Below are positions 26,767 through 36,120 of a DNA stretch of 64,000 nucleotides, piece after piece. The notes under the pieces were generated by a model. The model ran no database searches. It was not told the origin of the DNA and saw only the letters and a program-made list of their open reading frames with translations. The DNA is from Ectopseudomonas mendocina (GTDB lineage Bacteria; Pseudomonadota; Gammaproteobacteria; Pseudomonadales; Pseudomonadaceae): NCBI RefSeq assembly GCF_016008875.1, contig NZ_JADTQG010000005.1, positions 124,001 to 188,000 of the forward strand, given 5' to 3'. A program made the translations under genes and the position numbers. Numbering within the stretch: position 1 is the stretch's first letter; each line of letters opens with the position of its first letter.

Positions 26767-27831
26767 ATGTTGCATAAAAGCCTGATCGCCTCCCTGCTCG
26801 GCCTGGCCCTGGTCGGCTGCGGCCAGCAGGATCAGACCGCCAAGGTCACCGGCGCGCTCACCGACGGCGTGTTGCTGCCGGCCTATACCAGCTGGCAGGA
26901 AGCCGATCGCCAACTGGCCGAACGTGCTGCGGCCTTCTGCGCCGGCAGCGCCGACCTGCCCGCCGCGCGCCAGGCCTTTCTCGGCGCCATGAGTGCATGG
27001 TCGGCGCTGCAGCCGCTGATGCTCGGCCCGCTGGCCGAGGGCAACCGCGCCTGGCAGGTACAGTTCTGGCCGGACAAGAAGAACCTGGTGCAGCGCCAGG
27101 TCGAGGCGCTGCTCAAGAACAAGCCGCAACTGACCCAGGCCGACCTCGCCAGCGCCAGCGTCGTGGTGCAGGGCCTGACCGCCTCCGAATACGTGCTGTT
27201 CGACGCCGACATCGATCTGACCCAGGCTGAGCAGAAAGCCCGCTACTGCCCGTTGCTGCAGGCCATCGGTCAACATCAGCAAGCCCTCGCTACCGACATC
27301 GTCGCGCAATGGCAGGCCGACGAGAGCGGTATGGCCGCGCAGCTCAAGCAGTTCCCCAACGAGCGCTACGCCGACTCCAAGGAAGCGGTGGCTGAACTGT
27401 TGCGCGTTCAGGTCAGCGGCATCGATGGCCTGAAGAAAAAACTCGGCGCGCCGCTCGGCCGCCAGACCAAGGGCATCCCCCAGCCCTACCAGGCCGAATC
27501 CTGGCGCAGCGGTGCCAGCCTGGCCAACCTCGGCTCGGCACTGGCCAGCGCCGAACTGCTCTGGCACGGCAACAACAAGGACGGCCTACAAGCGCTGCTG
27601 GGCAGCGACCAGGCCGAGCTGGCGCAACGCATCGACGCCGCCTACCTCGACACGCGCCAGCGCCTGGCCGCCTTGGACCTGCCGCTCACCGAACGGTTGG
27701 CCAGCGAAGCCGGCCGCACGCAGTTGAACGAGCTGTACGACAGCCTCAACCGCCTGCATCGCCTGCAGGAAAGCGAGCTGGCCAGGGCCCTCGGCGTACA
27801 GATCGGCTTCAACGCGCACGACGGGGACTGA
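26767..27831 (+). CDS. Imelysin family lipoprotein
   Basis: A 354-residue periplasmic lipoprotein (lipobox LVGC near residue 19) of the imelysin/EfeO-like M75 group. The helical body has the usual AAFCAGSADLPAARQAFLGAMSAWSALQPL start. The classic GxHxxE of IcmP is not seen; the equivalent segment reads LTASEYVLFDAD, so metal binding, if any, differs from IcmP. The ATG at 26767 has AAGGAG upstream and lies ten bases after the di-heme gene. It likely works with that protein in iron acquisition; a protease role is unlikely without the motif. Confidence 0.88.
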   Translation: MLHKSLIASLLGLALVGCGQQDQTAKVTGALTDGVLLPAYTSWQEADRQLAERAAAFCAGSADLPAARQAFLGAMSAWSALQPLMLGPLAEGNRAWQVQFWPDKKNLVQRQVEALLKNKPQLTQADLASASVVVQGLTASEYVLFDADIDLTQAEQKARYCPLLQAIGQHQQALATDIVAQWQADESGMAAQLKQFPNERYADSKEAVAELLRVQVSGIDGLKKKLGAPLGRQTKGIPQPYQAESWRSGASLANLGSALASAELLWHGNNKDGLQALLGSDQAELAQRIDAAYLDTRQRLAALDLPLTERLASEAGRTQLNELYDSLNRLHRLQESELARALGVQIGFNAHDGD

Positions 27832-27834
27832 CGG

Positions 27835-28938
27835 ATGCAACGCAGAACCTTTCTCGGTCTCGGCGCGGCTGCGGCCAGCCTGGCGGCTGCGGGCGCCTTC
27901 GGCGGCTGGACGCTGTTCGGCCCCTCGGGGCAACCGCTACTGCTGTCGGCCCGTGACGACGCCGATGGCAAGCACTACGCGGTCGGTTATCGCCTCGACG
28001 GTGAACGCGCATTCGCCACCCCGGTAAACGAACGCTGCCACGATGTGGTGCCGCACCCGACCTTGCCGCTGGCATTGTTCGTCGGCCGCCGCCCGAGTAC
28101 TGAAAGTTACCTGATCGACACCCGCAACGGCCGCCTGCTGCAAACGCTCAGCTCACCAGCCGGGCGCCACTTCAACGGCCACGCGGTGTTCCACAAGGGC
28201 GGCGAATGGCTGTACACCACCGAGAACGACACCACCGAACCCGGACGCGGCGTGCTCGGCGTCTATCGCCTGGACGCTGAGCGACTGCAACGCGACGGCG
28301 AACACGGCACGCACGGCGTCGGCCCGCACCAGCTGTTGTGGATGCCCGATGGCGAAACCCTGGTGGTGGCCAACGGCGGCATCCGCACCGAAGCGGAAAG
28401 CCGCGTCGACATGAACCTCGATGCCATGCAGGCCAGCCTGGTGCTGATCAAGCGCGACGGCAGCCTGGTCAGCCAGGAGTACCTGGCCGATCAACAAAAC
28501 AGCATCCGCCACCTGGCCGTGGCTCGCGACGGCACCGTGGTCAGCGGCCAGCAGTACATGGGCGACATGCACGATGCCGTACCGCTGCTGGCAATCAAAC
28601 GACCCGGTAAGCCGTACCAGCCCTTTCCCCTTGGCGAGGCGCAGCGCGCGGCGATGAACCAGTACACCGCCAGCGTGGCCATCCATGACGAGCTGCGCCT
28701 GCTGGCGATGACCGCACCGCGCGGCAACCGCTTCTTCATCTGGGATCTGGACAGCGCCGAGGTGCGCCTCGACGTGCCGCTGCCTGACTGCGCAGGTGTC
28801 GGCGCGGTGGCCGATGGCTTCGTGGTCACCTCCGGTCAGGGCCGTTGCCGCCTTTACGATTGCCGCGGCGCGCGCATCGTCACCAACGCCCTGCAGCTAC
28901 CGGCCGGCCTCTGGGACAACCACCTGCGCCTGGCCTGA
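27835..28938 (+). CDS. DUF1513 family Tat-exported protein
   Basis: A 367-residue protein predicted to be a beta-propeller, with a twin-arginine-type leader (MQRRTFLGLGAAAASLAAAG). Repeated strand blocks such as ENDTTEPGRGVLGVYRLD and GVGPHQLLWMPDGETLVVANGGI support the propeller reading. DUF1513 is the constant third member of the di-heme/imelysin operon; its biochemical role is not known to me. It starts three bases after the imelysin stop. Confidence 0.88.
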   Translation: MQRRTFLGLGAAAASLAAAGAFGGWTLFGPSGQPLLLSARDDADGKHYAVGYRLDGERAFATPVNERCHDVVPHPTLPLALFVGRRPSTESYLIDTRNGRLLQTLSSPAGRHFNGHAVFHKGGEWLYTTENDTTEPGRGVLGVYRLDAERLQRDGEHGTHGVGPHQLLWMPDGETLVVANGGIRTEAESRVDMNLDAMQASLVLIKRDGSLVSQEYLADQQNSIRHLAVARDGTVVSGQQYMGDMHDAVPLLAIKRPGKPYQPFPLGEAQRAAMNQYTASVAIHDELRLLAMTAPRGNRFFIWDLDSAEVRLDVPLPDCAGVGAVADGFVVTSGQGRCRLYDCRGARIVTNALQLPAGLWDNHLRLA

Positions 28939-28945
28939 GCCGGGC

Positions 28946-29971
28946 TCAGGCACTGCCGCGCTCGATCAGCTCGAAGCCCACATCCATGCGCAGTGGCTGA
29001 CGCGCAGCTGCTGGCTCGGCGATGCGCGCCAGCAGCGCTTCGGCAATGGCGCAGCCAATACGCGCCCCGTCCACCCGCACGGTGGACAGTGGCGGATAGG
29101 TATGCGCCGCGCTGGACAGATCGCCGAACCCCATCACCGCCAGATCTTCCGGTACGCGCAGGCCGCGGCTGAGCGCCTCGGCCAGTACGCCCTGCGCCAC
29201 CGTATCGGAACTGCACACCACCACCTCACCGGCAGCGCCCTCCTCCAGCAGGCGCGCCAGGCCTTCTCGGCCGACCGCGAGCGTCGCCGGTGCCGGCAGA
29301 ATCTGCGCCGCCACTGGCGCCGCAACGTGCCCCTGCAGTGCCGCGACCAGGCTGCGATAACGGCGCAGGCCCCGCGGATCATCGATACCTACCGCCGACA
29401 CTCGGCGGTAACCCTTGCCAATCAGGTAGCGCGCCACCGCCTGGCCGACTGCCTCGTGGGAGAAGCCGACCAGCATGTCCACCGGGTGCTCGCACAGATC
29501 CCAGGCCTCGACCAGTGGGATGCCGACCCGCGCCAGGCGCTCACGGCTGGCTTGGGAATGCTCGGTTCCGGTCAGCACGATACCGTCCGGGCGCCGCCCC
29601 AGCACCGCTTCGAGCAAGGCTTCCTCCTGCTCGGGGCGGTAGCCGGTCAGGCCCAGCAGGGTCTGGTAGCCGGCGGCAGCCAGGCGGTCGGTCAGCGCCT
29701 GCACGGTGTCGGCGAAGATCGAGTTGGCGATGGTCGGCAGGAAAATCGCCACCAGCCGGCTGCGGCTGGATGCCAACGAGCCGGCCGCCAGGTTGGGCAC
29801 GTAACCGGTCGCGCGCACCGCCTCCAGTACGCGCTTGCGGGTCGCATCGGTGACCACTTCAGGTCGGCCGAGCGCGCGTGATACCGTGATCGGCGACACC
29901 CCCGCCACCCTGGCCACGTCGATCAGCGTCGGTGCCGCACTGCTGCGAATACCGGCAGGTTTCCTGCCCAT
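28946..29971 (-). CDS. LacI-family regulator of the uronate locus
   Basis: A 341-residue repressor. The N-terminal helix-turn-helix is TLIDVARVAGVSPITVSRALG (about 15-35), with the hinge helix at NLAAGSLASSRS; the rest is the periplasmic-binding-protein-like sugar sensor. It resembles the GntR (gluconate) branch. ATG 29971 has GGAGG seven bases upstream. It is divergent from the uronate dehydrogenase operon and should respond to a sugar acid or its intermediate. Its own promoter holds a GTTGT-N3-ACAAC site between -35 and -10, which looks more like a GntR-class than a LacI-class operator. Confidence 0.9.
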   Translation of the reverse strand: MGRKPAGIRSSAAPTLIDVARVAGVSPITVSRALGRPEVVTDATRKRVLEAVRATGYVPNLAAGSLASSRSRLVAIFLPTIANSIFADTVQALTDRLAAAGYQTLLGLTGYRPEQEEALLEAVLGRRPDGIVLTGTEHSQASRERLARVGIPLVEAWDLCEHPVDMLVGFSHEAVGQAVARYLIGKGYRRVSAVGIDDPRGLRRYRSLVAALQGHVAAPVAAQILPAPATLAVGREGLARLLEEGAAGEVVVCSSDTVAQGVLAEALSRGLRVPEDLAVMGFGDLSSAAHTYPPLSTVRVDGARIGCAIAEALLARIAEPAAARQPLRMDVGFELIERGSA

Positions 29972-30024
29972 CTCACGCCTCCAAATCAATCAAGCGCCTT
30001 GCACAAGCACGCTCCGCCTCAGTC

Positions 30025-30053
30025 GAGATACGTTGTCATACAACTTTAGTCAA
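30025..30053 (-). promoter_or_regulatory. Sigma-70 promoter of the lacI-type gene
   Basis: Read on the minus strand: TTGACT (30053-30048), a 17-bp spacer, TATCTC (30030-30025). The spacer is occupied by the palindromic operator at 30032-30044, so a protein bound there would block polymerase. Confidence 0.65.
30032..30044. promoter_or_regulatory. Uronate operator 1: GTTGTCATACAAC
   Basis: A 13-bp palindrome (GTTGT-CAT-ACAAC) inside the lacI promoter spacer. It contains TNGTNNNACNA, the half-site pattern of FadR-subfamily (FCD) GntR regulators, one of which is encoded at 36165-36920. Related copies lie at 30288-30300 and 36969-36981. Confidence 0.7.
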
Positions 30054-30250
30054 ATACGCCGAGCCGATCACACTCCAGCGGTTCACCGAAACCACCGCCA
30101 GGTTCTCCGAAATACTTCGAGCACATACGAGAAACCGCCGTAATAGAGCGGGCAAATCGAAAATTCCGTTGGCCCGACAGCGAGACCGAATCTGTCCAAC
30201 GAGCCTGGCGACAGGCACAGCGTCCTTATCAAATTCCCGCCACTGTCACG
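30054..30250. other. Central part of the lacI-udh intergenic region
   Basis: Between the two divergent promoters lie about 200 bases without a supportable gene and without further operator copies that I could see. Confidence 0.4.
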
Positions 30251-30279
30251 TTGACATTGACCAGGCTGGTGCTGATAAT
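30251..30279 (+). promoter_or_regulatory. Sigma-70 promoter of the uronate operon
   Basis: A perfect -35 TTGACA (30251-30256), a 17-bp spacer and GATAAT (30274-30279). The predicted start of transcription near 30286 falls at the edge of operator 2. Confidence 0.8.
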
Positions 30280-30287
30280 CGATTCAA

Positions 30288-30300
30288 GTCATACGACAAC
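30288..30300. promoter_or_regulatory. Uronate operator 2: GTTGTCGTATGAC (minus strand)
   Basis: A near-palindromic copy of operator 1, sharing GTTGT-N3-AYRAC and flanking bases (15 of 19 aligned positions identical). It overlaps the predicted udh transcription start. A second partial half-site continues to 30307, giving the longer inverted repeat GTCATACG-ACAA-CGTATGAC. Confidence 0.7.
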
Positions 30301-30346
30301 GTATGACAAACCAATAACAACAAGCAACAAGAGTCCAGGCCCCGCC

Positions 30347-31174
30347 ATGACCACGATCTCCAGCGAACTGCGCCCCTTCAATCGCCTGCTGCTGACCGGC
30401 GCCGCCGGCGGACTCGGCAAAGTACTGCGCGAACGCCTGCGCCCCTACGCCAACATTCTGCGCCTGTCCGACATCGGCGAGATGGCCACTGCCGCCGGCC
30501 CCCATGAAGAAGTGGTGCGCTGCGATCTGGCAGACAAGGCCGCGGTGCATCAACTGGTCGAAGGCGTCGACGCCATCCTGCACTTCGGTGGCGTATCGGT
30601 CGAGCGCCCCTTCGAAGAAATCCTCGGCGCCAATATCAGTGGCGTGTTCCATGTCTACGAAGCCGCGCGTCGCCATGGCGTGAAACGCGTGGTGTTCGCC
30701 AGCTCCAACCATGTCATCGGCTTCTACAAGCAGGACGAGCATCTCGACGCCAACTGCCTGCGCCGCCCGGACGGCTATTACGGCCTGTCCAAATCCTACG
30801 GCGAGGACATGGCCAGCTTCTATTTCGATCGCTACGGCATCGAGACCGTCAGCATCCGCATCGGCTCTTCCTTCCCCGAGCCAGCCAACCGCCGCATGAT
30901 GAGCACCTGGCTGAGCTACGACGACCTCACCCACCTGATCGAACGGTGCCTGTACAGCGAAAATGTCGGCCACACTGTGGTCTACGGCATGTCGGATAAC
31001 CGCGACGTGTGGTGGGACAACAGCAAGGCCGCGCATCTGGGCTTCAAGCCCAAGGACAGCTCGGAAGTGTTCCGCGACAAGGTCGAGGCGCAGCCGATGC
31101 CGGCCGCGGACGACCCGGCACGCATTTACCAGGGCGGCGCCTTCGTTGCAGCAGGTCCATTCGGCGACGACTGA
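30347..31174 (+). CDS. udh: Uronate dehydrogenase
   Basis: Oxidises D-glucuronate or D-galacturonate (pyranose form) to the aldaro-lactone with NAD+. The 275-residue extended-SDR protein has GAAGGLG (18-24), the strand FASSNHVIG, and catalytic YGLSK (Y145, K149). The length equals that of the characterised P. syringae enzyme as I recall it. ATG 30347 is chosen over the earlier open frame because the promoter and operator end by 30300. It heads an operon with a lactonase and a TRAP transporter, which together import and oxidise uronates toward glucarate or galactarate. Confidence 0.9.
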   Translation: MTTISSELRPFNRLLLTGAAGGLGKVLRERLRPYANILRLSDIGEMATAAGPHEEVVRCDLADKAAVHQLVEGVDAILHFGGVSVERPFEEILGANISGVFHVYEAARRHGVKRVVFASSNHVIGFYKQDEHLDANCLRRPDGYYGLSKSYGEDMASFYFDRYGIETVSIRIGSSFPEPANRRMMSTWLSYDDLTHLIERCLYSENVGHTVVYGMSDNRDVWWDNSKAAHLGFKPKDSSEVFRDKVEAQPMPAADDPARIYQGGAFVAAGPFGDD

Positions 31175-31227
31175 AACGTCGTCCCACAGCCACCCGATGC
31201 CATAACAACAACTAGAGCGCCCCTGCC

Positions 31228-32103
31228 ATGACAGCCGAACTGATTGTCGATGCGCGCAACGCCACGGGTGAAAGCCCGGTCTGGAATACAGCCGAACAGG
31301 CCCTGTACTGGGCCGATATCCCCGCCGGACGCCTGTATCGCTGGTCCGCCGCCACTGGCCAGACGCAGAGCTGGCAGGCCGAGGAAATGCTCGCCTGCAT
31401 CGCCATGCATCCGGCTGGCGGCTGGCTCGCCGGTATGCAGAGCGGCATTTTCCATCTGCGCCCGCAGGACGATGGCAAGGTGCAGGCCGAACGCCTGGCG
31501 CAGGTCGAGCACGCCCGCCCACAAATGCGCTTCAACGATGGCCGCTGCGACCGCCAGGGCCGCTTCTGGGCCGGCACCATGCTGCTGGACATGGCCGCAG
31601 GCGCCCGCGTCGGCGCGCTGTATCGCTACGACGGCCAGCTGCAGCAGGTACTCGACGACTTCATCGTGCCCAACGGCCTGGCCTTCAGCCCCGATGGCCG
31701 CACCCTGTACCTCTCCGATTCGCACCCGAGCGTACAAAGCGTCTGGGCCTTCGATTACGACACCGACAGCGGCACGCCGCACAACCGTCGCCTGTTCATC
31801 GACATGACGCAGCATCCGGGCCGCCCGGACGGCGCTGCGATGGATGTCGACGGCTGCTACTGGATCTGTGGCAACGACGAAGGCCTGGTGCACCGTTTCA
31901 CGCCCGATGGCCGCCTCGACCGTTCGCTGGCCGTGCCGGTGAAAAAGCCCGCCATGTGCGCCTTCGGCGGCGCGAATCTGGACACCCTGTTCGTCACCTC
32001 GATCCGCCCCGGCGGCGACCTCTCCAACCAGCCGCTGGCCGGCGGCGTATTCGCCCTGCAGGCTGGCGTATGCGGTATCGAGGAGCCTGCCTTCAAACCC
32101 TGA
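31228..32103 (+). CDS. SMP-30/gluconolactonase family lactonase
   Basis: A 291-residue six-bladed beta-propeller of the SMP-30/regucalcin type. ESPVWN near residue 14 supplies the metal-binding glutamate; MRFNDGRCDRQGRFWAGTM (about 97-115) and IVPNGLAFSPDGRTLYLSDS (about 148-167) carry the metal-site asparagines and aspartate. Directly after udh it most likely opens the aldarolactone made by uronate dehydrogenase. Gluconolactonase activity is the wider family alternative. Confidence 0.9.
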   Translation: MTAELIVDARNATGESPVWNTAEQALYWADIPAGRLYRWSAATGQTQSWQAEEMLACIAMHPAGGWLAGMQSGIFHLRPQDDGKVQAERLAQVEHARPQMRFNDGRCDRQGRFWAGTMLLDMAAGARVGALYRYDGQLQQVLDDFIVPNGLAFSPDGRTLYLSDSHPSVQSVWAFDYDTDSGTPHNRRLFIDMTQHPGRPDGAAMDVDGCYWICGNDEGLVHRFTPDGRLDRSLAVPVKKPAMCAFGGANLDTLFVTSIRPGGDLSNQPLAGGVFALQAGVCGIEEPAFKP

Positions 32104-32179
32104 TCCGATTCACCCCGGGCCGTTCGCGGCACCGGACTGCACTGCTGTTCACCAACAACAACAAGACGGAGTTTTCCGC

Positions 32180-33154
32180 ATGAACCTCAAACGCAAGTTG
32201 CTTCTCGCCACACTTCCGCTAGCGCTCGGTCTGTCTTCCTTCGTACAGGCCGAGACGACCCTAAAAATTGCCGAAATCCACCCTGCCGGCTACCCGACCG
32301 TAGTCGCCATGGAAAACCTCGGCAAGAAACTGGAAGCCGCCACCAATGGTGAAATCAAGTCCCGCATGTTCGCAGGCGGTGTGCTGGGTTCCGAGAAGGA
32401 AGTGATCGAACAGACCCAGATCGGCGCCGTTCAGCTGACCCGCGTCAGCCTAGGCTCGGTCGGCCCGGTGGTTCCGGCTACCAACGTCTTCAACATGCCG
32501 TTCGTGTTCCGCGACATCGACCACATGCGCAAGGTAGTCGACGGCGAGATCGGTCAGGAAATCCTTGACGCCATCACCAACTCCGACTTCAACATGGTCG
32601 GTCTGGCGTGGATGGAAGCCGGCAGCCGCAGCCTCTACACCAAGAAGCCGGTACGCAAGCTGGAAGACCTGAAGGGCATGAAGATCCGCGTGATCGGCAA
32701 CCCGCTGTTCATCGACACCCTCAACGCCATGGGTGCCAACGGCATCGCCATGGACACCGGTGAAATCTTCAGCGCCCTGCAAAGCGGTGTGATCGACGGC
32801 GCCGAGAACAACTCGCCGACCCTGCTCGAGCACAACCACTTCCGTGCCGCCAAGTACTACACCCAGACGCATCACCTGATCCTCCCCGAGCCGCTGCTGA
32901 TGTCCAAGACCACCTGGGAGAAGCTCACCCCCGAGCAGCAGGAGCTGGTCAAGAAGCTGGCCAAAGAGGCCCAGTTGGAAGAGCGCGACCTGTGGGTTGC
33001 CAAGGAAAAGGCCAGCGACGAGAAGCTCAAGGCTGAAGGCGTCGAGTTTATCGAAGTCGACACCAAGCCCTTCTACGACGCTACCGCCCCGGTACGTGAG
33101 AAGTACGGCGCCCAGTTCGCCGATCTGATCAAGCGCATCGAAGCCGTTCAGTAA
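32180..33154 (+). CDS. TRAP transporter substrate-binding protein (DctP type)
   Basis: A 324-residue periplasmic binding protein. The signal peptide ends at VQA (about residue 24). KIRVIGNPLFIDTLNAMGANGIAMDTGEIFSALQSGVIDGAENN contains, in separate short blocks, the substrate-carboxylate arginine and the family GEIFSALQ and IDGAE motifs. With udh and a lactonase alongside, glucuronate or galacturonate is the expected ligand. It captures substrate for the DctQM permease encoded next. Confidence 0.92.
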   Translation: MNLKRKLLLATLPLALGLSSFVQAETTLKIAEIHPAGYPTVVAMENLGKKLEAATNGEIKSRMFAGGVLGSEKEVIEQTQIGAVQLTRVSLGSVGPVVPATNVFNMPFVFRDIDHMRKVVDGEIGQEILDAITNSDFNMVGLAWMEAGSRSLYTKKPVRKLEDLKGMKIRVIGNPLFIDTLNAMGANGIAMDTGEIFSALQSGVIDGAENNSPTLLEHNHFRAAKYYTQTHHLILPEPLLMSKTTWEKLTPEQQELVKKLAKEAQLEERDLWVAKEKASDEKLKAEGVEFIEVDTKPFYDATAPVREKYGAQFADLIKRIEAVQ

Positions 33155-33214
33155 TCCACGCGCAAGCGCGCGGCGCCGGCCCCCTGCCTGCGCCGCGCTA
33201 CCGGTGAAAGTCAC

Positions 33215-33742
33215 ATGAAAAACCTGGTTCTGGGCGTCAATGACGTCATCTACCGCGCCTGTATCGCGACCGCCGGCCTGGCGATCGTGGTCATGGCCCT
33301 GATCATCCCCTGGGGCGTGTTCAGCCGTTACGCACTCGGTCAGGGCCTCGGCTGGCCCGAACCCATCGCCATCCTGCTGATGGTGCTGTTCACCTTCGTC
33401 GGCGCCGCCGCCAGCTACCGCGCCGGTGCGCACATGGCCGTGCAGGTGCTGAGCGACCGCCTGCCCGAAGCGGCGCAACCCTTTCTTACCCTGTTCGTAC
33501 GCCTGGCCATGGGCGCCATCGCCCTGTTCATGCTGATCTGGGGCTACAAGCTGTGCGTCGCCACCTGGAACCAGTACCTCAGCACGCTGACCTGGATGCG
33601 CGTCGGTATCAGCTACGCGCCGATTCCGCTGGGCGGCCTGATCACCCTGCTGTTCGTCATCGAACAACTGCTCTACGGCGACCAGCACAAACGCCGCGTC
33701 GTCGATTACGAGAACTGCGAAGATTCCAAGGAGTCCGTGTAA
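33215..33742 (+). CDS. TRAP transporter small permease (DctQ type)
   Basis: A 175-residue membrane protein with four helices (about 17-38, 52-72, 94-115, 134-153). VFSRYALGQGLGWPEPIAILLMV is the usual conserved second-helix region. It pairs with the large permease; its stop overlaps the DctM start by one base. Confidence 0.9.
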   Translation: MKNLVLGVNDVIYRACIATAGLAIVVMALIIPWGVFSRYALGQGLGWPEPIAILLMVLFTFVGAAASYRAGAHMAVQVLSDRLPEAAQPFLTLFVRLAMGAIALFMLIWGYKLCVATWNQYLSTLTWMRVGISYAPIPLGGLITLLFVIEQLLYGDQHKRRVVDYENCEDSKESV

Positions 33743-35022
33743 TGGATGCCGCCATCCTGCTGGGCAGCTTCATTGTCCTGATTCTGCTGCGCGTCCCGGT
33801 CGCCTATGCCCTTGGCCTGGCCACCCTGATCGGCGCCTGGTACATCGACATCCCGCTGCACGCGGTGATGATTCAGATCGCCGGCGGCGTGAACAAATTC
33901 TCCCTGCTGGCCATTCCGTTCTTCGTCCTGGCCGGCGCGATCATGGCCGAAGGCGGCATGGCTCGGCGCCTGGTGGCCTTCGCCGGGGTGCTGGTGGGCT
34001 TCGTCCGCGGTGGCCTGTCGCTGGTCAACATCACCGCCTCGACCTTCTTCGGCGCCATCTCCGGTTCCTCCCTGGCCGATACCGCCTCGGTCGGTTCGGT
34101 GCTGATTCCGGAAATGGAAAAGAAAGGCTACCCGCGCGAGTTTTCCACTGCGGTCACCGTCTCTGGCTCGGTACAGGCGCTGCTCACCCCGCCCAGCCAC
34201 AACTCGGTGATCTACTCGCTGGCCGCTGGCGGTACGGTGTCCATCGCCGCGCTATTCGTCGCCGGCATCGGCCCGGGCCTGCTGCTGAGCTTCACCATGG
34301 CGACGCTGTGCCTGATGTTCGCCAAGAAGCGCAACTACCCCAAGGGTGAAGTGATTCCGCTGCGCCAGGCGCTGAAAATCTGCGTCGAAGCCCTATGGGG
34401 CCTGATGACCATGGTCATCATCCTCGGCGGCATCCTCAGCGGCGTGTTCACCGCCACCGAGTCGGCGGCCGTTGCCGTGGTCTGGGCGTTCTTCGTGACC
34501 ATGTTCATCTACCGCGACTACAAGTGGAATGAACTGCCGAAGATGCTGCACCGCACCGTGCGCACGCTGTCGATCGTGATGATCCTGATCGCCTTCGCCG
34601 CCAGCTTCGGCTACATCATGACCCTGATGCAGATTCCGTCGAAGATCACCACCGCGTTCCTGACCCTGTCGGACAACCGCTACGTGATCCTGATGTGCGT
34701 CAACTTCATGCTGCTGGTGCTGGGCACGCTGATGGACATGGCGCCGCTGATCCTGATCCTCACCCCAATCCTGCTGCCGGTGGTGACCTCGTTCGGCGTC
34801 GATCCTGTGCATTTCGGCATGATCATGCTGGTCAATCTCGGTATCGGTCTGATCACGCCACCGGTAGGTGCGGTACTCTTCGTCGGCGCCGCCATCGGCA
34901 AGGTCAGCATCGAGAGCACCGTCAAGGCGCTGCTGCCGTTCTACATCGCACTGTTCGCCGTGCTGATGGCCGTTACCTACATCCCCGCCATCTCGCTGTG
35001 GCTGCCGAGCGTGGTGCTCTGA
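33742..35022 (+). CDS. TRAP transporter large permease (DctM type)
   Basis: A 426-residue membrane protein with 11-12 helices, which drives sodium-coupled uptake. FFVLAGAIMAEGGMARRLVAF, FGAISGSSLADTASVGSVLIP and ITPPVGAVLFVGAAIG are family signatures. AAGGAG precedes the ATG at 33742, inside the end of dctQ. The operon terminator follows 24 bases after the stop. Confidence 0.94.
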   Translation: MDAAILLGSFIVLILLRVPVAYALGLATLIGAWYIDIPLHAVMIQIAGGVNKFSLLAIPFFVLAGAIMAEGGMARRLVAFAGVLVGFVRGGLSLVNITASTFFGAISGSSLADTASVGSVLIPEMEKKGYPREFSTAVTVSGSVQALLTPPSHNSVIYSLAAGGTVSIAALFVAGIGPGLLLSFTMATLCLMFAKKRNYPKGEVIPLRQALKICVEALWGLMTMVIILGGILSGVFTATESAAVAVVWAFFVTMFIYRDYKWNELPKMLHRTVRTLSIVMILIAFAASFGYIMTLMQIPSKITTAFLTLSDNRYVILMCVNFMLLVLGTLMDMAPLILILTPILLPVVTSFGVDPVHFGMIMLVNLGIGLITPPVGAVLFVGAAIGKVSIESTVKALLPFYIALFAVLMAVTYIPAISLWLPSVVL

Positions 35023-35046
35023 CCGCCAACCCAGGGCATTGAACGA

Positions 35047-35077
35047 AACGCCGCCCAACCGGGCGGCGTTTTGCTTT
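35047..35077 (+). terminator. Terminator of the uronate operon
   Basis: AACGCCGCCC-AACC-GGGCGGCGTT (35047-35070), a perfect 10-bp stem, followed by TTGCTTT. Confidence 0.9.
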
Positions 35078-35120
35078 AGGGCCGAGACACCGCAGTCGCC
35101 GACAAGCGCTGCACAAGACC

Positions 35121-36047
35121 ATGACCAACAGGATTTACGTCATGCAAGGTTCCACCCCGTTTCCCCGTCACATCGCCGTCCTGATTCTCGCGTCGCTGGC
35201 CTGCTCGTTCGCCGGCAACCATATCGCCGCGCGAATCGCCTTCGATCACGACACCGGCCTGCTCCTGGCGATGCTCGCGCGTGCCGGCGTGACTCTGCTG
35301 GTGCTGGTGGCGCTGGTGCTGTGGCGACGCGAGTCGTTGAAACTGGGCCGCGCCACCTGGGGCTGGCAGATTCTGCTGGGCCTGCTGATCGCCATCCAGA
35401 GCTTCTGCATCTACTCGGCCGTAGCGCGGATTCCAGTGGCGCTGGCATTGCTGGTGGTGAACCTGTCGCCGATTCTCCTGGCTCTGCTCACCTGGGCGCT
35501 CGGCGGCCCGGCACCGACGCGCCAGGCGCTGGCGATCATGGGCGTGATCCTGTTCGGCCTGGTGCTGGTGCTCGATGTTCCCGGACGCCTGACTGGCAGT
35601 GCCGCGCTGGATGGCGAATGGATCGCGGGAATTCTCTTCAGCCTGACCGCTGCCGGGGTATTCGCCGTCGCCCTGTGGATCACCGAAAACCGCCTTTCCA
35701 GCCTGGCCGGCTCGGTACGCAGCATGCTGACTTTGGCCGTGGTGTTCAGTGCCTCTACCTTGCTCGGCGCCAGCGGCCTGATCCCGGGCGGCTTGAGCCT
35801 GCCCAATGCCAGCGTTGGCTGGATCGCGCTGGGCTGTCTGGTGCTGCTCTATGGCGCCGCCTTCTCCACCCTGTTCATTTGCATGCCGCGCCTGAACATC
35901 GCGCGTAACGCACCGGTGATGAACATGGAGCCGGTGGCCGGCATGGTGCTGGGCTGGCTGATCCTGGGGCAGGTATTGGGGATTCTGCAGGTGATCGGCG
36001 GCCTGATCGTGGTAGGCGGTATCGTCGCCCTCGCCTATCGTCGCTAG
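35121..36047 (+). CDS. EamA/DMT family transporter
   Basis: A 308-residue membrane protein with ten predicted helices in two EamA repeats, ending IVVGGIVALAYRR. The substrate of such drug/metabolite transporters cannot be told from sequence. It follows the uronate operon terminator and has no operator copy upstream, so it may not belong to the regulon. An ATG at 35142 is an alternative start. Confidence 0.85.
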   Translation: MTNRIYVMQGSTPFPRHIAVLILASLACSFAGNHIAARIAFDHDTGLLLAMLARAGVTLLVLVALVLWRRESLKLGRATWGWQILLGLLIAIQSFCIYSAVARIPVALALLVVNLSPILLALLTWALGGPAPTRQALAIMGVILFGLVLVLDVPGRLTGSAALDGEWIAGILFSLTAAGVFAVALWITENRLSSLAGSVRSMLTLAVVFSASTLLGASGLIPGGLSLPNASVGWIALGCLVLLYGAAFSTLFICMPRLNIARNAPVMNMEPVAGMVLGWLILGQVLGILQVIGGLIVVGGIVALAYRR

Positions 36048-36120
36048 CAGCCCTTGAAACTACCTGCGTCTCAAAAAGGCTGCTGAGAAGCCATGCCCGC
36101 CCGCTTTTTCTCACTGCAGA

